Shown one piece after another: positions 9,658 through 19,055 of a stretch of 64,000 bases of DNA; the stretch's first letter is position 1; each line of letters begins with the position of its first letter. This stretch comes from Rhizobium sp. C4. GTDB lineage: Bacteria > Pseudomonadota > Alphaproteobacteria > Rhizobiales > Rhizobiaceae. The position numbers and the translations under genes are program-made. Under the pieces are notes generated by a model. The model ran no database searches. It saw nothing but the letters and a program-made list of their open reading frames with translations, and had not been told where the DNA came from. The stretch covers positions 186,001 to 250,000 of the forward strand of contig NZ_JAJNCX010000004.1 of NCBI RefSeq assembly GCF_021026315.1, given 5' to 3'.

Positions 9658-10878
9658 ATGGAATGGGAAAAGATCTTCGCTTCACGCGCGAGCCGCATGA
9701 AGGCGTCCGAAATCCGCGAGCTCCTGAAACTTCTTGAGCAGCCCGACATCATTTCATTTGCCGGTGGCATTCCGGATGCGACCCTGTTTCCGGCTGAAGA
9801 ATTCTCCAAGGCCTATGCCGAAGTGCTGACGGGCCCCGAAGCGGTGCCGGCGCTGCAATATTCGGTTTCCGAAGGCTACAAGCCGCTGCGCGAATGGCTG
9901 GTCGGCGAGATGGGCAAGCTCGGCATTCCTTGCGCCCCGGACAACATCTTCATCGTTTCCGGCTCGCAGCAGGGCCTCGACTATATCGGCAAGGTTCTGC
10001 TGTCGCCGAAGGACACGGCGCTGGTCACCTGGCCGACCTATATGGGTGCGCTCGGCGCCTTCAACGCCTACGAGCCGAACTATGACAAGCTCGACCCGAT
10101 GACCAATCGCGAGCCGGCGACCTATGCCGAAAAGGCAGCGCAGGCCGGTGGCCGCGTCAAGTTCGCCTATTGCGTTCCTGAATTCTCCAACCCGTCGGGC
10201 GAAACGATCCCGCGTGCGGGCCGCGAGAATATCCTGAACCTTGCCGAAGCGCTCGACATCGCCGTCATCGAAGACGCGGCCTACCAGCAGCTTCGCTACA
10301 GCGGCGAGACGGTGAAGCCCATCCTGGCGCTCGATATCGAACGCAATGGCGGTGACATCGACAAGACCCGCACGCTCTATTGCGGCTCCTTCTCGAAGAC
10401 GCTCGCGCCCGGCCTTCGCCTCGGCTACATCGTGGCCGCACAGGACGTCATCCGCAAGCTCGTCCTCGTCAAGCAGGCCTCCGACCTTCATTCCTCGACG
10501 GTCAACCAGGTCGTCATGGGCAAGGTCGCGCACAAGATCTTCGATGCGCAGGTCGAAAAGATCCGCAAGACCTACAGCCACCGCCGCGACCGCATGCTGG
10601 AAGCGATGACGAAATACATGCCCGCCGGCGTCGAATGGACGAAGCCAGAAGGCGGCATGTTCGTCTGGGTGACGCTGCCCAAGGGCTTCGACGGCGCATC
10701 GCTGCTGGCCAAGGCAATCCGCGATCACCGCATCGCCTTCGTGCCCGGCAAGGCCTTCCATGCCGACGGCACGGGCGAGAATACGATCCGGCTGTCCTTC
10801 TCCTGCGCGTCCGATGATGCGATCGAGACCGGGATTTCCCGCCTTGGCGCGCTGATCAAGGATGAGCAGGCCGCGTGA
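9658..10878 (+). CDS. PLP-dependent aminotransferase (MocR/LysN-like class I)
   Basis: A 406-residue fold-type I aminotransferase. Visible marks are the early FAGGIPD motif, NPSGETIP (about 182–189), the lysine that binds pyridoxal phosphate in GSFSKTLAPGLRLGY (about 243–257), and a C-terminal RLSFS arginine for substrate carboxylate. This subgroup includes 2-aminoadipate and aromatic aminotransferases and the enzymatic part of MocR regulators, but there is no DNA-binding domain here. The exact amino donor cannot be read from the sequence. A possible -35 TTGACA lies at 9597–9602. Confidence 0.88.
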   Translation: MEWEKIFASRASRMKASEIRELLKLLEQPDIISFAGGIPDATLFPAEEFSKAYAEVLTGPEAVPALQYSVSEGYKPLREWLVGEMGKLGIPCAPDNIFIVSGSQQGLDYIGKVLLSPKDTALVTWPTYMGALGAFNAYEPNYDKLDPMTNREPATYAEKAAQAGGRVKFAYCVPEFSNPSGETIPRAGRENILNLAEALDIAVIEDAAYQQLRYSGETVKPILALDIERNGGDIDKTRTLYCGSFSKTLAPGLRLGYIVAAQDVIRKLVLVKQASDLHSSTVNQVVMGKVAHKIFDAQVEKIRKTYSHRRDRMLEAMTKYMPAGVEWTKPEGGMFVWVTLPKGFDGASLLAKAIRDHRIAFVPGKAFHADGTGENTIRLSFSCASDDAIETGISRLGALIKDEQAA

Positions 10879-10883
10879 AGCGC

Positions 10884-10910
10884 TGCCGGTTCATGAAATA
10901 TCAACCGGCA
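10884..10910 (+). terminator. Hairpin after aminotransferase, weak terminator candidate
   Basis: TGCCGGTT (10884–10891) pairs with AACCGGCA (10903–10910) across an 11-base loop, six bases past the aminotransferase stop. There is no run of T after it, so it may be a transcript-end stabiliser and not a true terminator. Confidence 0.4.
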
Positions 10911-11010
10911 CGATCGTAGATTTCGCGCGACGCGAGCGGCGCTGGGCCGTTCCATGACCGGACGTGGCGACGCGTGAATGCGCGCTGCCACGCCGAAGAG
11001 GCGGATCGGC

Positions 11011-12195
11011 ATGCGACTGACGGCTTTGGATGGATGGCGGGGCGTTCTCTCGCTCATCGTCGTGCTGGCCCATTTTCCCGGCGAAGTGGTCCTGCAGAAT
11101 ACGAGCTTCTATTATTCCGGCTCTGCGATCATTGACGTCTTCTTCCTGTTCAGCGGCTTCGTGATCGTCGCGCATTACGAACCGAAGCTCGCCAATGGCT
11201 ATGGGGTGAAGCGCTTCCTGACCGAGCGTCTCGCCCGCATCTATCCCATCCACTTCGTCATGCTCATGCTGTTCGTCCTGTTCGAGCTGGTGCTCGTCTA
11301 TTTCGGCAACAGGGCAGGTCTTGTCGACCGGGAGGCTTTCAGCGGCGGCAACACGATCCCCTCGCTCTTCACCAACCTGCTGCTGATCCAGAGCCTCGAC
11401 ATCCATGACATGCTGACATGGAACTACCCGACGTGGAGCCTCTCGACCGAGTGGACGGCCTATATCCTCTTCGCGCTCTGCATGCTCGTGCCCGGCAAGC
11501 GCTTCCTGCCTTTCGCCATTGTCGGCTTCATCGCGTCGCCGATCCTGCTTGCGATCCTCTCCGACCATCCGATGCGGGAAAACTACCAGTATGGTCTCCT
11601 GCGCTCGACCTACGGTTTTGCCGGTGGGGCGCTGACCTTCTACGTCTTCTACTGGATCAAGACGAAGAAGCTTGACGAGGGCGTTCCGATGGCTGTCTGG
11701 AACCTGCTTGAGGTGATTGCGACCATCGCGATCTTCGCGCTTCCGGCAATGCTGGGCGCCTCGCGCGTATCCGCCATCATTCCGGCGGGCTACACGTTCT
11801 GCCTGCTCGTCTTCGCGCTTCAGAAGGGGGCGATTTCCCGCTTCATGAGCCACCCATGGCTTGTCCATCTCGGGGTGATTTCGCTGTCGGTCTATGTGAT
11901 CCACGCCTTCGTGCTCTTGCGGCTCGTCAACGTGGCCGAGGTCATCCAGAAGCTCACCCATGTGCAACTGATCGACTCGCAGATGTTTCATGGTGCGATG
12001 ACCAAGATCATTGTCCTCGGTCCGATCGGGAACAACCTGCTCGCCGCTGCCGCCGTCGTCGTCATCATTGTTCTTTCGCATTTCAGCTACACGTTCATCG
12101 AGCTTCCGGCCGAGAAGAAGGTTCGCCAATGGACCAAGGCACGGGCTGCCGCACGGCTTGAGGAAAAGCCCGTTGCCACGCGGGCGACGGTTTGA
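11011..12195 (+). CDS. Membrane acyltransferase family 3
   Basis: About 394 residues with roughly ten transmembrane segments. The N-terminal motif LTALDGWRGVLSLIVVLAH is typical of acyltransferase family 3 (OafA/NodX type), and the FFLFSGFVI segment follows. These enzymes O-acylate (often O-acetylate) sugars of exopolysaccharide, lipopolysaccharide or Nod factors in the inner membrane. AAGAGG lies nine bases before the ATG at 11011; an earlier in-frame ATG at 10978 is possible. No polysaccharide genes adjoin it, so the target is unknown. Confidence 0.85.
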   Translation: MRLTALDGWRGVLSLIVVLAHFPGEVVLQNTSFYYSGSAIIDVFFLFSGFVIVAHYEPKLANGYGVKRFLTERLARIYPIHFVMLMLFVLFELVLVYFGNRAGLVDREAFSGGNTIPSLFTNLLLIQSLDIHDMLTWNYPTWSLSTEWTAYILFALCMLVPGKRFLPFAIVGFIASPILLAILSDHPMRENYQYGLLRSTYGFAGGALTFYVFYWIKTKKLDEGVPMAVWNLLEVIATIAIFALPAMLGASRVSAIIPAGYTFCLLVFALQKGAISRFMSHPWLVHLGVISLSVYVIHAFVLLRLVNVAEVIQKLTHVQLIDSQMFHGAMTKIIVLGPIGNNLLAAAAVVVIIVLSHFSYTFIELPAEKKVRQWTKARAAARLEEKPVATRATV

Positions 12196-12245
12196 CAAAG
12201 CCTCGCCTTTGGCTACGGTGGGCGCCGTAGCGACAGGGATGACCG

Positions 12246-13361
12246 ATGAGCGTCAGGCTCGGAACCTTCAACATCGAGAACCTGCTTTCGCGGTTCGATT
12301 TCAGCGGCTATCGCAACGAGTTGCACCAGGATCGGGCGCTCAGGCTCTTCGATATTCGCAGCGAGGCCGAGTTCCAGCGGCTTGAAGAGGCGCGTCTGAT
12401 CGCCTCCACGGACGACATGCGGCAGCTGACGGCGCTCGCCATTGCCGACATGGACGCCGACATTCTCTGCCTTCAGGAGGTCGACAATATCGAGGCGCTC
12501 AAGGCCTTCGAATACGGCTATCTCTACCGCATGATCGGCGAGGGCTACCGGCAGAAATACCTCATGGAAGGCAATGATTCGCGCGGCATCGACGTGGCGC
12601 TGATGATGCGCGACACGACGCGCTCCGGCGCGCCGATCGAGCTTGTCGACATCAGGAGCCATGCGCGGCTCACCTATGCCGATCTCGATCTCTTCACGCC
12701 GGAACTCGCCGGGCTCGACTACAAGCCGCAGGATCGCATCTTCAAGCGCGACTGTCTGGAAGCCGACCTGAAGGTCGGCGGCGTGCCGCTGACGCTTTAT
12801 GTCGTGCATTTCAAGTCGATGAATGGCGGGCGCAACGGGCTGGATGGACGCAGTTCCTCCGTGCCGGTGCGACATGCCGAGGCGAGGGCAGTGCGCGAGA
12901 TCGTCACGCGCCGCTTCGGCAACGGGCCGGAAAGCCGCGCAAACTACGCGATCTGCGGCGACATGAACGACTATGGCGAGAAGCTGCAGGTCACCGGCGA
13001 CAAGCGGAGCGGTTTTGCCTTCAGCCCCGTCGAGGAGCCGGGCAGCGTCGTCGACATTCTCGCCGCCGACGGCTTTGCCGAGAATGTCGTGGCGCGGCGG
13101 CCGGTGGAGGATCGCTGGACGCATTTCCATCAGCGGGGGCCTCTGGAGCGGCATCTGAGCCAGCTCGACTATATCTGGCTTTCGCCGCATCTGGCCGGGC
13201 TGAACCGCGACGCCATTCCGGAGATCATCCGCGCCGGCCAGCCCTACCGCACCATCTTTCCGCCGGGGCAGGCGGTGGAACGCTATCCACGCGTCGGCTG
13301 GGACCGGCCGAAATCCTCCGACCATTGCCCGGTCGTCATCGAACTGGACGTCTTTTCATGA
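12246..13361 (+). CDS. Endonuclease/exonuclease/phosphatase fold protein
   Basis: A 371-residue protein of the EEP superfamily. Visible marks are the opening RLGTFNIENL, the catalytic glutamate in ILCLQEVDN (about residues 76–84), YVVHFKSM, CGDMNDYG with the conserved Asp and Asn, and SDHCPVVIEL near the end with the catalytic histidine. The substrate may be nucleic acid or a phosphodiester. There is no signal peptide. The stop overlaps the next start by four bases, so the two are translationally coupled. Confidence 0.87.
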   Translation: MSVRLGTFNIENLLSRFDFSGYRNELHQDRALRLFDIRSEAEFQRLEEARLIASTDDMRQLTALAIADMDADILCLQEVDNIEALKAFEYGYLYRMIGEGYRQKYLMEGNDSRGIDVALMMRDTTRSGAPIELVDIRSHARLTYADLDLFTPELAGLDYKPQDRIFKRDCLEADLKVGGVPLTLYVVHFKSMNGGRNGLDGRSSSVPVRHAEARAVREIVTRRFGNGPESRANYAICGDMNDYGEKLQVTGDKRSGFAFSPVEEPGSVVDILAADGFAENVVARRPVEDRWTHFHQRGPLERHLSQLDYIWLSPHLAGLNRDAIPEIIRAGQPYRTIFPPGQAVERYPRVGWDRPKSSDHCPVVIELDVFS

Positions 13362-14122
13362 ACATGTCGCTCAAGGGATTTGTCTGGCCAGAGGACGGAA
13401 CGCTGTTCGATCTGTCGGGCTACGACATCAGCGTGGCGGCCGGGCCGCATCCGCTCTATGATCAGAAGAGAGACGAGATCGAGGCGAACTGGCTTGCCGA
13501 GCACGAGGCCAATCCGGCGCTCTTCAACGGCGATATGCTCATTCATCGCGATGTCCGCATTGACGCCGCAGGTCGGCTGGTCGCGACTGGCCATCTGACG
13601 CCCTATGCAACCATGCTCTGGTGGCGCAAGCAGCCCGACCGGCCCGTTGCCGAACATCTCTTCCCGATTGCCGTGCCGATCACCAGCGACGGTGCCATTC
13701 TGGCAATCGAGATGGCTGCGAAGACGGCGAATGCCGGGCGGGTCTATTGCGCGGCCGGTTCACTCGACGCGCATGACATCGTCGACGGCAAGGTCGATCT
13801 CGACGCCAACATGATGCGCGAAGTGGCGGAGGAGACCGGGATCGATCTTTCCACCGCCACGCCAGTCGGCGGCTGTCTGGGCGTCCGCGTCTTCCGGGCC
13901 GTCACGCTGTTTCGGACGTTTCTGCTGCCTTACGACGCCGAAGAGGCCTGCGCCCGCGTACGTCACCACATGGAGACCGACCACGAGCAGGAGATTGCGG
14001 GTCCGGTCGTCATTCGCGATGCCAGCAGAAACGCGCATAATTATCCCGCCTTCATGCCGCCGATAATCGACAGGATTTTTTCGAGCGGTTCGCCGATCAA
14101 TCGCATTCTGCAAGGAGATTAG
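13358..14122 (+). CDS. Nudix-like hydrolase
   Basis: A 254-residue protein. The Nudix signature core is REVAEETGI (about residues 158–166), preceded by an AGSLDAHD segment where the Nudix glycine should stand, with a longer insertion than usual. By family it would hydrolyse a nucleoside diphosphate linked to another group, with a divalent metal. ATGA overlap with the upstream EEP gene shows coupling, and PhzF follows after three bases, so the three form one operon. The substrate is unknown. Confidence 0.75.
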   Translation: MNMSLKGFVWPEDGTLFDLSGYDISVAAGPHPLYDQKRDEIEANWLAEHEANPALFNGDMLIHRDVRIDAAGRLVATGHLTPYATMLWWRKQPDRPVAEHLFPIAVPITSDGAILAIEMAAKTANAGRVYCAAGSLDAHDIVDGKVDLDANMMREVAEETGIDLSTATPVGGCLGVRVFRAVTLFRTFLLPYDAEEACARVRHHMETDHEQEIAGPVVIRDASRNAHNYPAFMPPIIDRIFSSGSPINRILQGD

Positions 14123-14125
14123 AAC

Positions 14126-15037
14126 ATGGCGCGCCCCTACGTGCTCTACGACGTGTTCACCGATGAAAAGCTGCGCGGCAATCCGCTGGCCATCGTTCTG
14201 GAGGCTGAAGGCCTTTCCGACGAGGCGATGCAGGCGATCGCCGGTGAGTTCAACCTGTCGGAGACGGTCTTCGTCTTCGCCTCGGAAAACCCGGCGCATA
14301 CCGCGCGCCTGCGCATCTTCACGCCCGGCCGCGAGCTGCCGTTTGCCGGGCATCCGACGGTCGGGACGGCGATTGCGCTGGCCGAACGGGCCGGGGCGGG
14401 GCAGGCGATCGACCAGGTTTCGGTGCTGGAGGAGAAGGTCGGGCCGGTGCGCTGCGCCGTGCGGCTTGCCGAAACCGGTGCCTCGTTCGCAGAATTCGAC
14501 CTGCCGACAAAATCGGCGCATTACAAGCTCGAGAACGCGCTGGAGCGGCAGGGGATCGCCGATGCGCTGTCGATCAGCGTCAAGCATGTCGGCTTCGAGA
14601 ATCACTATCCGAGCGTATGGTCGGCGGGCGTGCCGTTCCTCTTCGTCCCGGTGAAGGATATGGCGACACTGGCCGAGGTCGCGTTCGATCCGGCGCTCTG
14701 GGAGCGGGTTGCCCCGTTCACGGGCGGACATCTCGTTTCTGCCTATGTCTATTGCCGCAGCGGCAATGGCGCCCATTTCCAGGCCCGCATGTTCTCGCCC
14801 GACATGGGCATTGCCGAGGACCCTGCGACGGGGGCGGCGGCGGCCGGTCTTTCGGGCGTCATCCATTCCTGCGACAAGCTGCCGGACGGTCATCATGCCT
14901 TCGTGATTGCGCAGGGAGTCGAAATGGGCCGCGCCTCGAAGATCCATCTGCACATCGATGTGACGGCCGGTGAAATTACCCGCGCGCGGATCGGCGGACA
15001 GGCCGTTCGGGTCGCTTCGGGCCTTCTCGAATTCTGA
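14126..15037 (+). CDS. PhzF family isomerase
   Basis: A 303-residue PhzF-type protein with the diaminopimelate-epimerase-like fold. Recognisable parts are YDVFTDEKLRGNPLAIVL at the start, SETVFVF with the catalytic-type glutamate (about residue 46), FAGHPTVGTA, and DPATGAAAAGL near 232–242. Most members outside phenazine clusters have unknown substrates, and no phenazine genes are present here. It is the last gene of the EEP–Nudix–PhzF operon and is followed by the hairpin at 15051. Confidence 0.9.
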   Translation: MARPYVLYDVFTDEKLRGNPLAIVLEAEGLSDEAMQAIAGEFNLSETVFVFASENPAHTARLRIFTPGRELPFAGHPTVGTAIALAERAGAGQAIDQVSVLEEKVGPVRCAVRLAETGASFAEFDLPTKSAHYKLENALERQGIADALSISVKHVGFENHYPSVWSAGVPFLFVPVKDMATLAEVAFDPALWERVAPFTGGHLVSAYVYCRSGNGAHFQARMFSPDMGIAEDPATGAAAAGLSGVIHSCDKLPDGHHAFVIAQGVEMGRASKIHLHIDVTAGEITRARIGGQAVRVASGLLEF

Positions 15038-15050
15038 GGTCGTAAAACAG

Positions 15051-15085
15051 AAACAAGCGCCGCCGTCACCGGCTGGCGCTTGTTT
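15051..15085. terminator. Bidirectional terminator between phzF-like gene and tRNA-Lys
   Basis: AAACAAGCGCC (15051–15061) pairs with GGCGCTTGTTT (15075–15085), an 11-bp perfect stem with a 13-base loop. On the minus strand the stem runs into TTTCTGTTTT, so it can end the tRNA transcript; on the plus strand it ends the phzF-like operon. Confidence 0.8.
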
Positions 15086-15114
15086 AACCACTTGATATCT
15101 CAAGTCTTAAAGGA

Positions 15115-15190
<76 letters not shown>

Positions 15191-15425
15191 ACACTCGAAA
15201 GCGGCATTGCCGTCTCGGTGAGGGGCCGTATAAACAGGTTCATTCTGGTTGGCAAGCGCCGTTTCAATCTTTTTTCGTTTCCGCCCGCTTTTTCGTGTGC
15301 AAAGCCCTGAATCTGCTCAAGCTTCTGAATCCGGGGAACATAAAATACCCGGAATTTGACGGAAAAGCCTATCTTGTGCGTTATGAGCACGTCTTAGGAA
15401 CATGCTGACGCAGCGAGGAGCACGG

Positions 15426-15989
15426 ATGATGCCCGAGGGTGATAGGATTGTCTCTCCACAGGAGGTGCTGGCTTTCTGGTTCGAGGAGCTGACCGATCGC
15501 GACTGGTACAATTCGACGCCGGCGCTCGACCAGCAGGTCTTGCGCCGATTCCGTGCCACGCATCTTGCGCTGGCGCGTTCCGTCGAACCGCTCTGGCGGG
15601 CCGATCCTTCGGCGCGGCTTGCCGCCGTGATCGTGCTCGACCAGTTGCCGCGCAACATGTATCGCGCCACGCCGCTTGCCTTTGCCACAGACGGGCTGGC
15701 GCGTCGCGAGGCGCGTCTGGCGATTGCGGCTGGAGCTGATCTGCTGGTGCATGGGCGGCAGCGGCCGTTCTTCTACCTGCCGTTCGAGCATTCGGAGGCG
15801 CTTGAGGATCAGGAATATTCGGTACGGCTGTTTTCTGACCTTCCCGACGCCCGACTTCTCGACTATGCCGTGCGGCATCGTGACGTTGTCGCACGCTTTG
15901 GCCGCTTCCCGCATCGAAACGATTTTGTCGGGCGGGAATCGACTGAGGAGGAGATCGAGTTCCTGAAGCAGCCCGGCAGCAGCTTCTGA
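15426..15989 (+). CDS. DUF924 family protein
   Basis: A 187-residue protein of the DUF924 family, which has a TPR-like helical fold and no proven activity. Typical parts are EVLAFWFEE at the start, VIVLDQLPRNMYR (about residues 60–72) and FFYLPFEHSE (about 107–116). The ATG at 15426 has GAGGAG five bases upstream. It is a single gene between the tRNA and the MscS channel gene; the 49-base gap to the latter allows co-transcription. Confidence 0.88.
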   Translation: MMPEGDRIVSPQEVLAFWFEELTDRDWYNSTPALDQQVLRRFRATHLALARSVEPLWRADPSARLAAVIVLDQLPRNMYRATPLAFATDGLARREARLAIAAGADLLVHGRQRPFFYLPFEHSEALEDQEYSVRLFSDLPDARLLDYAVRHRDVVARFGRFPHRNDFVGRESTEEEIEFLKQPGSSF

Positions 15990-16038
15990 CGACCCTTGCC
16001 TTGACCCCGACTATTTTTGAATTGAACGCTAGACCTTG

Positions 16039-18636
16039 ATGACCTTGAAAAAAGTTTCCGCATTTTCCGCCGCACTCTTTGCGCTTGCGCTGATCGGCAT
16101 GGGCGCCGTGACGGCTGCCTCTGCCCAGAATACGCAACCTGCGGCCACAGCACCTGCAGCCGACACGGTCGTCGCCCCCGAGCCGAGCCCGGTCGAGGTT
16201 GCGCGCAAGCAGTTGAGCGATGCGGCCAGTACGCTGAAGGCCCTCACGGATCAGGTCGACGACAAGTCCGATGACGACCAGCAGCTTGCCGACCTGAAGC
16301 TCAAGGTCGACGGGCTGACGAAGTCGATCCTCGATGTGTCGGTGTCGTTCAATCCGCGCCTGACGCAGATCCGGGAGCGGCTGGCAGCGCTTGGTGAGCC
16401 TCCGGCTGCAGGAACTGCGGAAGACCCGGCGGTGAAGGCCGAGCGGGAAAAGCTCAATGCGGAGCGCGCCACGATCAACACGGTGACGGGCGATGCCGAG
16501 AACCTTTCGATTGCCTCGCGCAAGCTCTCCAACCAGATTACGGAAGACCGCCGCACGCTCTTCACCAATACGCTGCTGAAGAAGACGGACGTCAATTTCG
16601 ATACGCTGTCTCAGGCCGCGAGCGCCTTCAACGAAGAGAAGACGGATTTCGTCCAGTCGATCTCGAGCTGGTTCCGCTTCGTCTGGAATTTCAAATTCTA
16701 CCAGCTGATGAGCGCGCTGTTCTTCTCGCTGGTTGCGGCGCTGGTCATCGTGACCTTCTCCTATCGCATGCTGTCGCCGCTGGTTCGACGCAACACAGGC
16801 GTCGAGAACCCGGCCTATCTGAGCCGGCTTTCGGTGGCCTTCTGGTCGACCATCCTGCCGACGCTGGCGCTGCTTGTCTTTGACGTCATCAGCCTTTTCC
16901 TGCTGGACAATTTCAACGTCATGCGGGCCGACATCGCGCCGATCCTCGGTGCCTTCCTGGGCCTCGTGCTGGCGATCTTCTTCGTCTATCGGCTGACGAC
17001 GGCGGTTCTGGCGCCGCTTGAACCGAACTGGCGGCTTGCGAATGTCACCGACCGTGGCGCGCGGCTGCTGACGATGGCCATCATGGCGCTTGCCGTGATG
17101 ATCAGCCTGGACTTCTTCTTCAGTGCGGTGAGCAAGGCGCTCGGCGCCGATATCGTGCTGACGGTGGTGAAGAGCTACTTCACCTCGATCATCGCCGGCG
17201 CGATGATGTTGGCGATGTCCTTCATCAAGCCCATCCGGCCGGACGACGGATCGGATGACGGGCGGGCCTGGCCGCGCTTCGTACGCTGGCCGCTCGCCAT
17301 TGCGGGTCTCACCCTCATTGCCGCTGCGCTGCTCGGTTATGTGGGACTGGCACGCTTTGCCGCGACCCAGATTGTCATGGCGGGTGCCGTCGTGGTGACG
17401 ACCTTCCTTGGCCTCCTCTCCGGCCGCGCCATCATCAGGCCGGGCGCATTTGGCGATACGGTGTTCGGCCGCTATTGCCAGCGCCGCTTCAAGCTCGAGG
17501 AAATGACGCTTGATCAGATTGGCCTCGCCGTCGGCTTTGCCTTCTACGGTATCGCCATTGCCATCGGCGTGCCGCTGCTTCTGGTGCAATGGGGCTTCCA
17601 GCTGCCGGAAATCTGGACCTGGGTGTCGCAGATCTTCACCGAAATCTCGATCGGCAAGTTCCATTTCTCTCTGATCGGCCTGTTTGCCGGCGTGGCCTTC
17701 TTCTTCATCGGCCTGTGGGTCACGCGCTGGCTGCAGCGCTGGCTTGACGGCAACGTGCTGGCGCGCTCGAAGCTCGACAGCGGCGTGCGCAACTCGGTCA
17801 AGACCGGCTTCGGCTATGTCGGGATTGCGATTGCCGCGCTCTTCGGCGTTTCGGCGGCGGGGATCGATCTTTCAAGTCTCGCGCTCGTTGCCGGTGCTCT
17901 CTCGCTCGGTATCGGTTTCGGCCTGCAGAACATCGTCTCGAACTTCGTTTCCGGCCTCATCCTTCTGGTCGAGCGGCCGTTCAAGGTGGGCGACTGGGTG
18001 GTGACGGGTACGACGGAAGGGTTCGTGCGCCGCATTTCTGTGCGCGCCACCGAGATCGAGACGTTCCAGCATCTCTCCATCATCGTGCCGAACTCGGAAC
18101 TGATCAACGCCTCTGTCGGCAACTGGACGCACAAGAACCGGCTCGGCCGCGTCGAGATTGCCGTTGGCGTGAGCTATGGGGCCGACCCGCGCCGCGTGAT
18201 GGAGATCCTGCTGGAGATCGCGCAGGTGCAGGAGAATGTGCTGAAAATTCCAGAACCTGTCGTTGCCTTCCAGGGTTTTGGCGAATCCGCGCTCAATTTC
18301 GAGATCCGGGTGCATCTGGCCGACGTTCTCGACGGCCTGAAAGTGCGCAACAATATCCGTCTGGCGATCTTCGAGCGCTTCAAGGAAGAGGGGATCGAGT
18401 TCCCGTTCCCGCAGCGCGAACTGCATCTGAAGATCGAGGATGGGGTCACCTCGATCCTGCGCGACGCCATTTCGCAACGCGGGCAGTTCCGGGGCAATCC
18501 GGACAAGGTCTTCACAAATATGGGCGGGCTTGGACATCGTCCCGAGGACGACGACGGAAGCCATCATGACGATGACGGCGACGGCGATGGTGACGGCCAC
18601 AGCGGCGGTTCAAGCGGCGGTTCTCACGGCAACTGA
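16039..18636 (+). CDS. Large mechanosensitive channel, MscS family
   Basis: An 865-residue inner-membrane protein. A signal peptide (to about residue 30) is followed by a periplasmic coiled-coil-rich region of DUF3772 type (about 45–200), then some ten hydrophobic segments, then the MscS core. The pore helix and beta domain are visible as LGIGFGLQNIVSNFVSGL and VERPFKVGDWV. Large MscS relatives of this layout open under membrane tension and protect against osmotic shock. The last about 30 residues are almost only Asp, His, Gly and Ser (DDDGSHHDDDGDGDGDGHSG), an unusual tail that could bind metal. It starts with ATG at 16039. Confidence 0.9.
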   Translation: MTLKKVSAFSAALFALALIGMGAVTAASAQNTQPAATAPAADTVVAPEPSPVEVARKQLSDAASTLKALTDQVDDKSDDDQQLADLKLKVDGLTKSILDVSVSFNPRLTQIRERLAALGEPPAAGTAEDPAVKAEREKLNAERATINTVTGDAENLSIASRKLSNQITEDRRTLFTNTLLKKTDVNFDTLSQAASAFNEEKTDFVQSISSWFRFVWNFKFYQLMSALFFSLVAALVIVTFSYRMLSPLVRRNTGVENPAYLSRLSVAFWSTILPTLALLVFDVISLFLLDNFNVMRADIAPILGAFLGLVLAIFFVYRLTTAVLAPLEPNWRLANVTDRGARLLTMAIMALAVMISLDFFFSAVSKALGADIVLTVVKSYFTSIIAGAMMLAMSFIKPIRPDDGSDDGRAWPRFVRWPLAIAGLTLIAAALLGYVGLARFAATQIVMAGAVVVTTFLGLLSGRAIIRPGAFGDTVFGRYCQRRFKLEEMTLDQIGLAVGFAFYGIAIAIGVPLLLVQWGFQLPEIWTWVSQIFTEISIGKFHFSLIGLFAGVAFFFIGLWVTRWLQRWLDGNVLARSKLDSGVRNSVKTGFGYVGIAIAALFGVSAAGIDLSSLALVAGALSLGIGFGLQNIVSNFVSGLILLVERPFKVGDWVVTGTTEGFVRRISVRATEIETFQHLSIIVPNSELINASVGNWTHKNRLGRVEIAVGVSYGADPRRVMEILLEIAQVQENVLKIPEPVVAFQGFGESALNFEIRVHLADVLDGLKVRNNIRLAIFERFKEEGIEFPFPQRELHLKIEDGVTSILRDAISQRGQFRGNPDKVFTNMGGLGHRPEDDDGSHHDDDGDGDGDGHSGGSSGGSHGN

Positions 18637-18736
18637 GGCTGAACGCCGCATTCAGGTCGCATTCAGCCAAAAAGGGCGATAGTCTGTTCTCAAGACGGCA
18701 GCTTTGGGTCTGTCCGTTTCTTGAGAGGAGGCGCTC

Positions 18737-19006
18737 ATGAAGATCCTGTCGATCGTACTTGTTGCCACTGCATCTCTCGCCGGCGTCATGCCGGCCATCG
18801 CCGCTGACATCACCAATGGCGACAAAAAGGCCGTCGTCATCGATGTCGTGGAAAACGGCAATCGCTCCAAAGTGCCGCTGTCGCCCGGCGCCACCGAAAG
18901 CATCTGCCCCTCGGGCTGCTTCATCACCGCGCCGAATGGCGATCGTGTGGGTCTCAGCGGTGCCGAGACGGTCGAAATTTCCGGTGGAGCGGCGATCGTC
19001 AAGTAA
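18737..19006 (+). CDS. Small secreted protein
   Basis: An 89-residue protein with a Sec signal peptide (MKILSIVLVATASLAGVMPAIA). The mature part is about 67 residues and has a CPSGC pair of cysteines that could form a disulphide. GAGAGGAGG-like sequence just before the ATG supports the start. It resembles short conserved periplasmic proteins of rhizobia with no known role. It is between the channel gene and recQ in the same direction. Confidence 0.7.
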   Translation: MKILSIVLVATASLAGVMPAIAADITNGDKKAVVIDVVENGNRSKVPLSPGATESICPSGCFITAPNGDRVGLSGAETVEISGGAAIVK

Positions 19007-19055
19007 GCGCTGTTACCCTTTGGCCTAGCCGCGGCCCGACCGCTGCTGCTATGTG

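Noticed and set aside
10884-10910. Strong terminator after aminotransferase
   Set aside because: A good stem but no T run; downgraded to a weak candidate.
15394-17664. Very long minus-strand open frame (756 codons)
   Set aside because: It is the antisense of the DUF924 and MscS genes, both with clear domains; its protein is Arg/His/Gln-rich with no motifs, typical of high-GC shadows.
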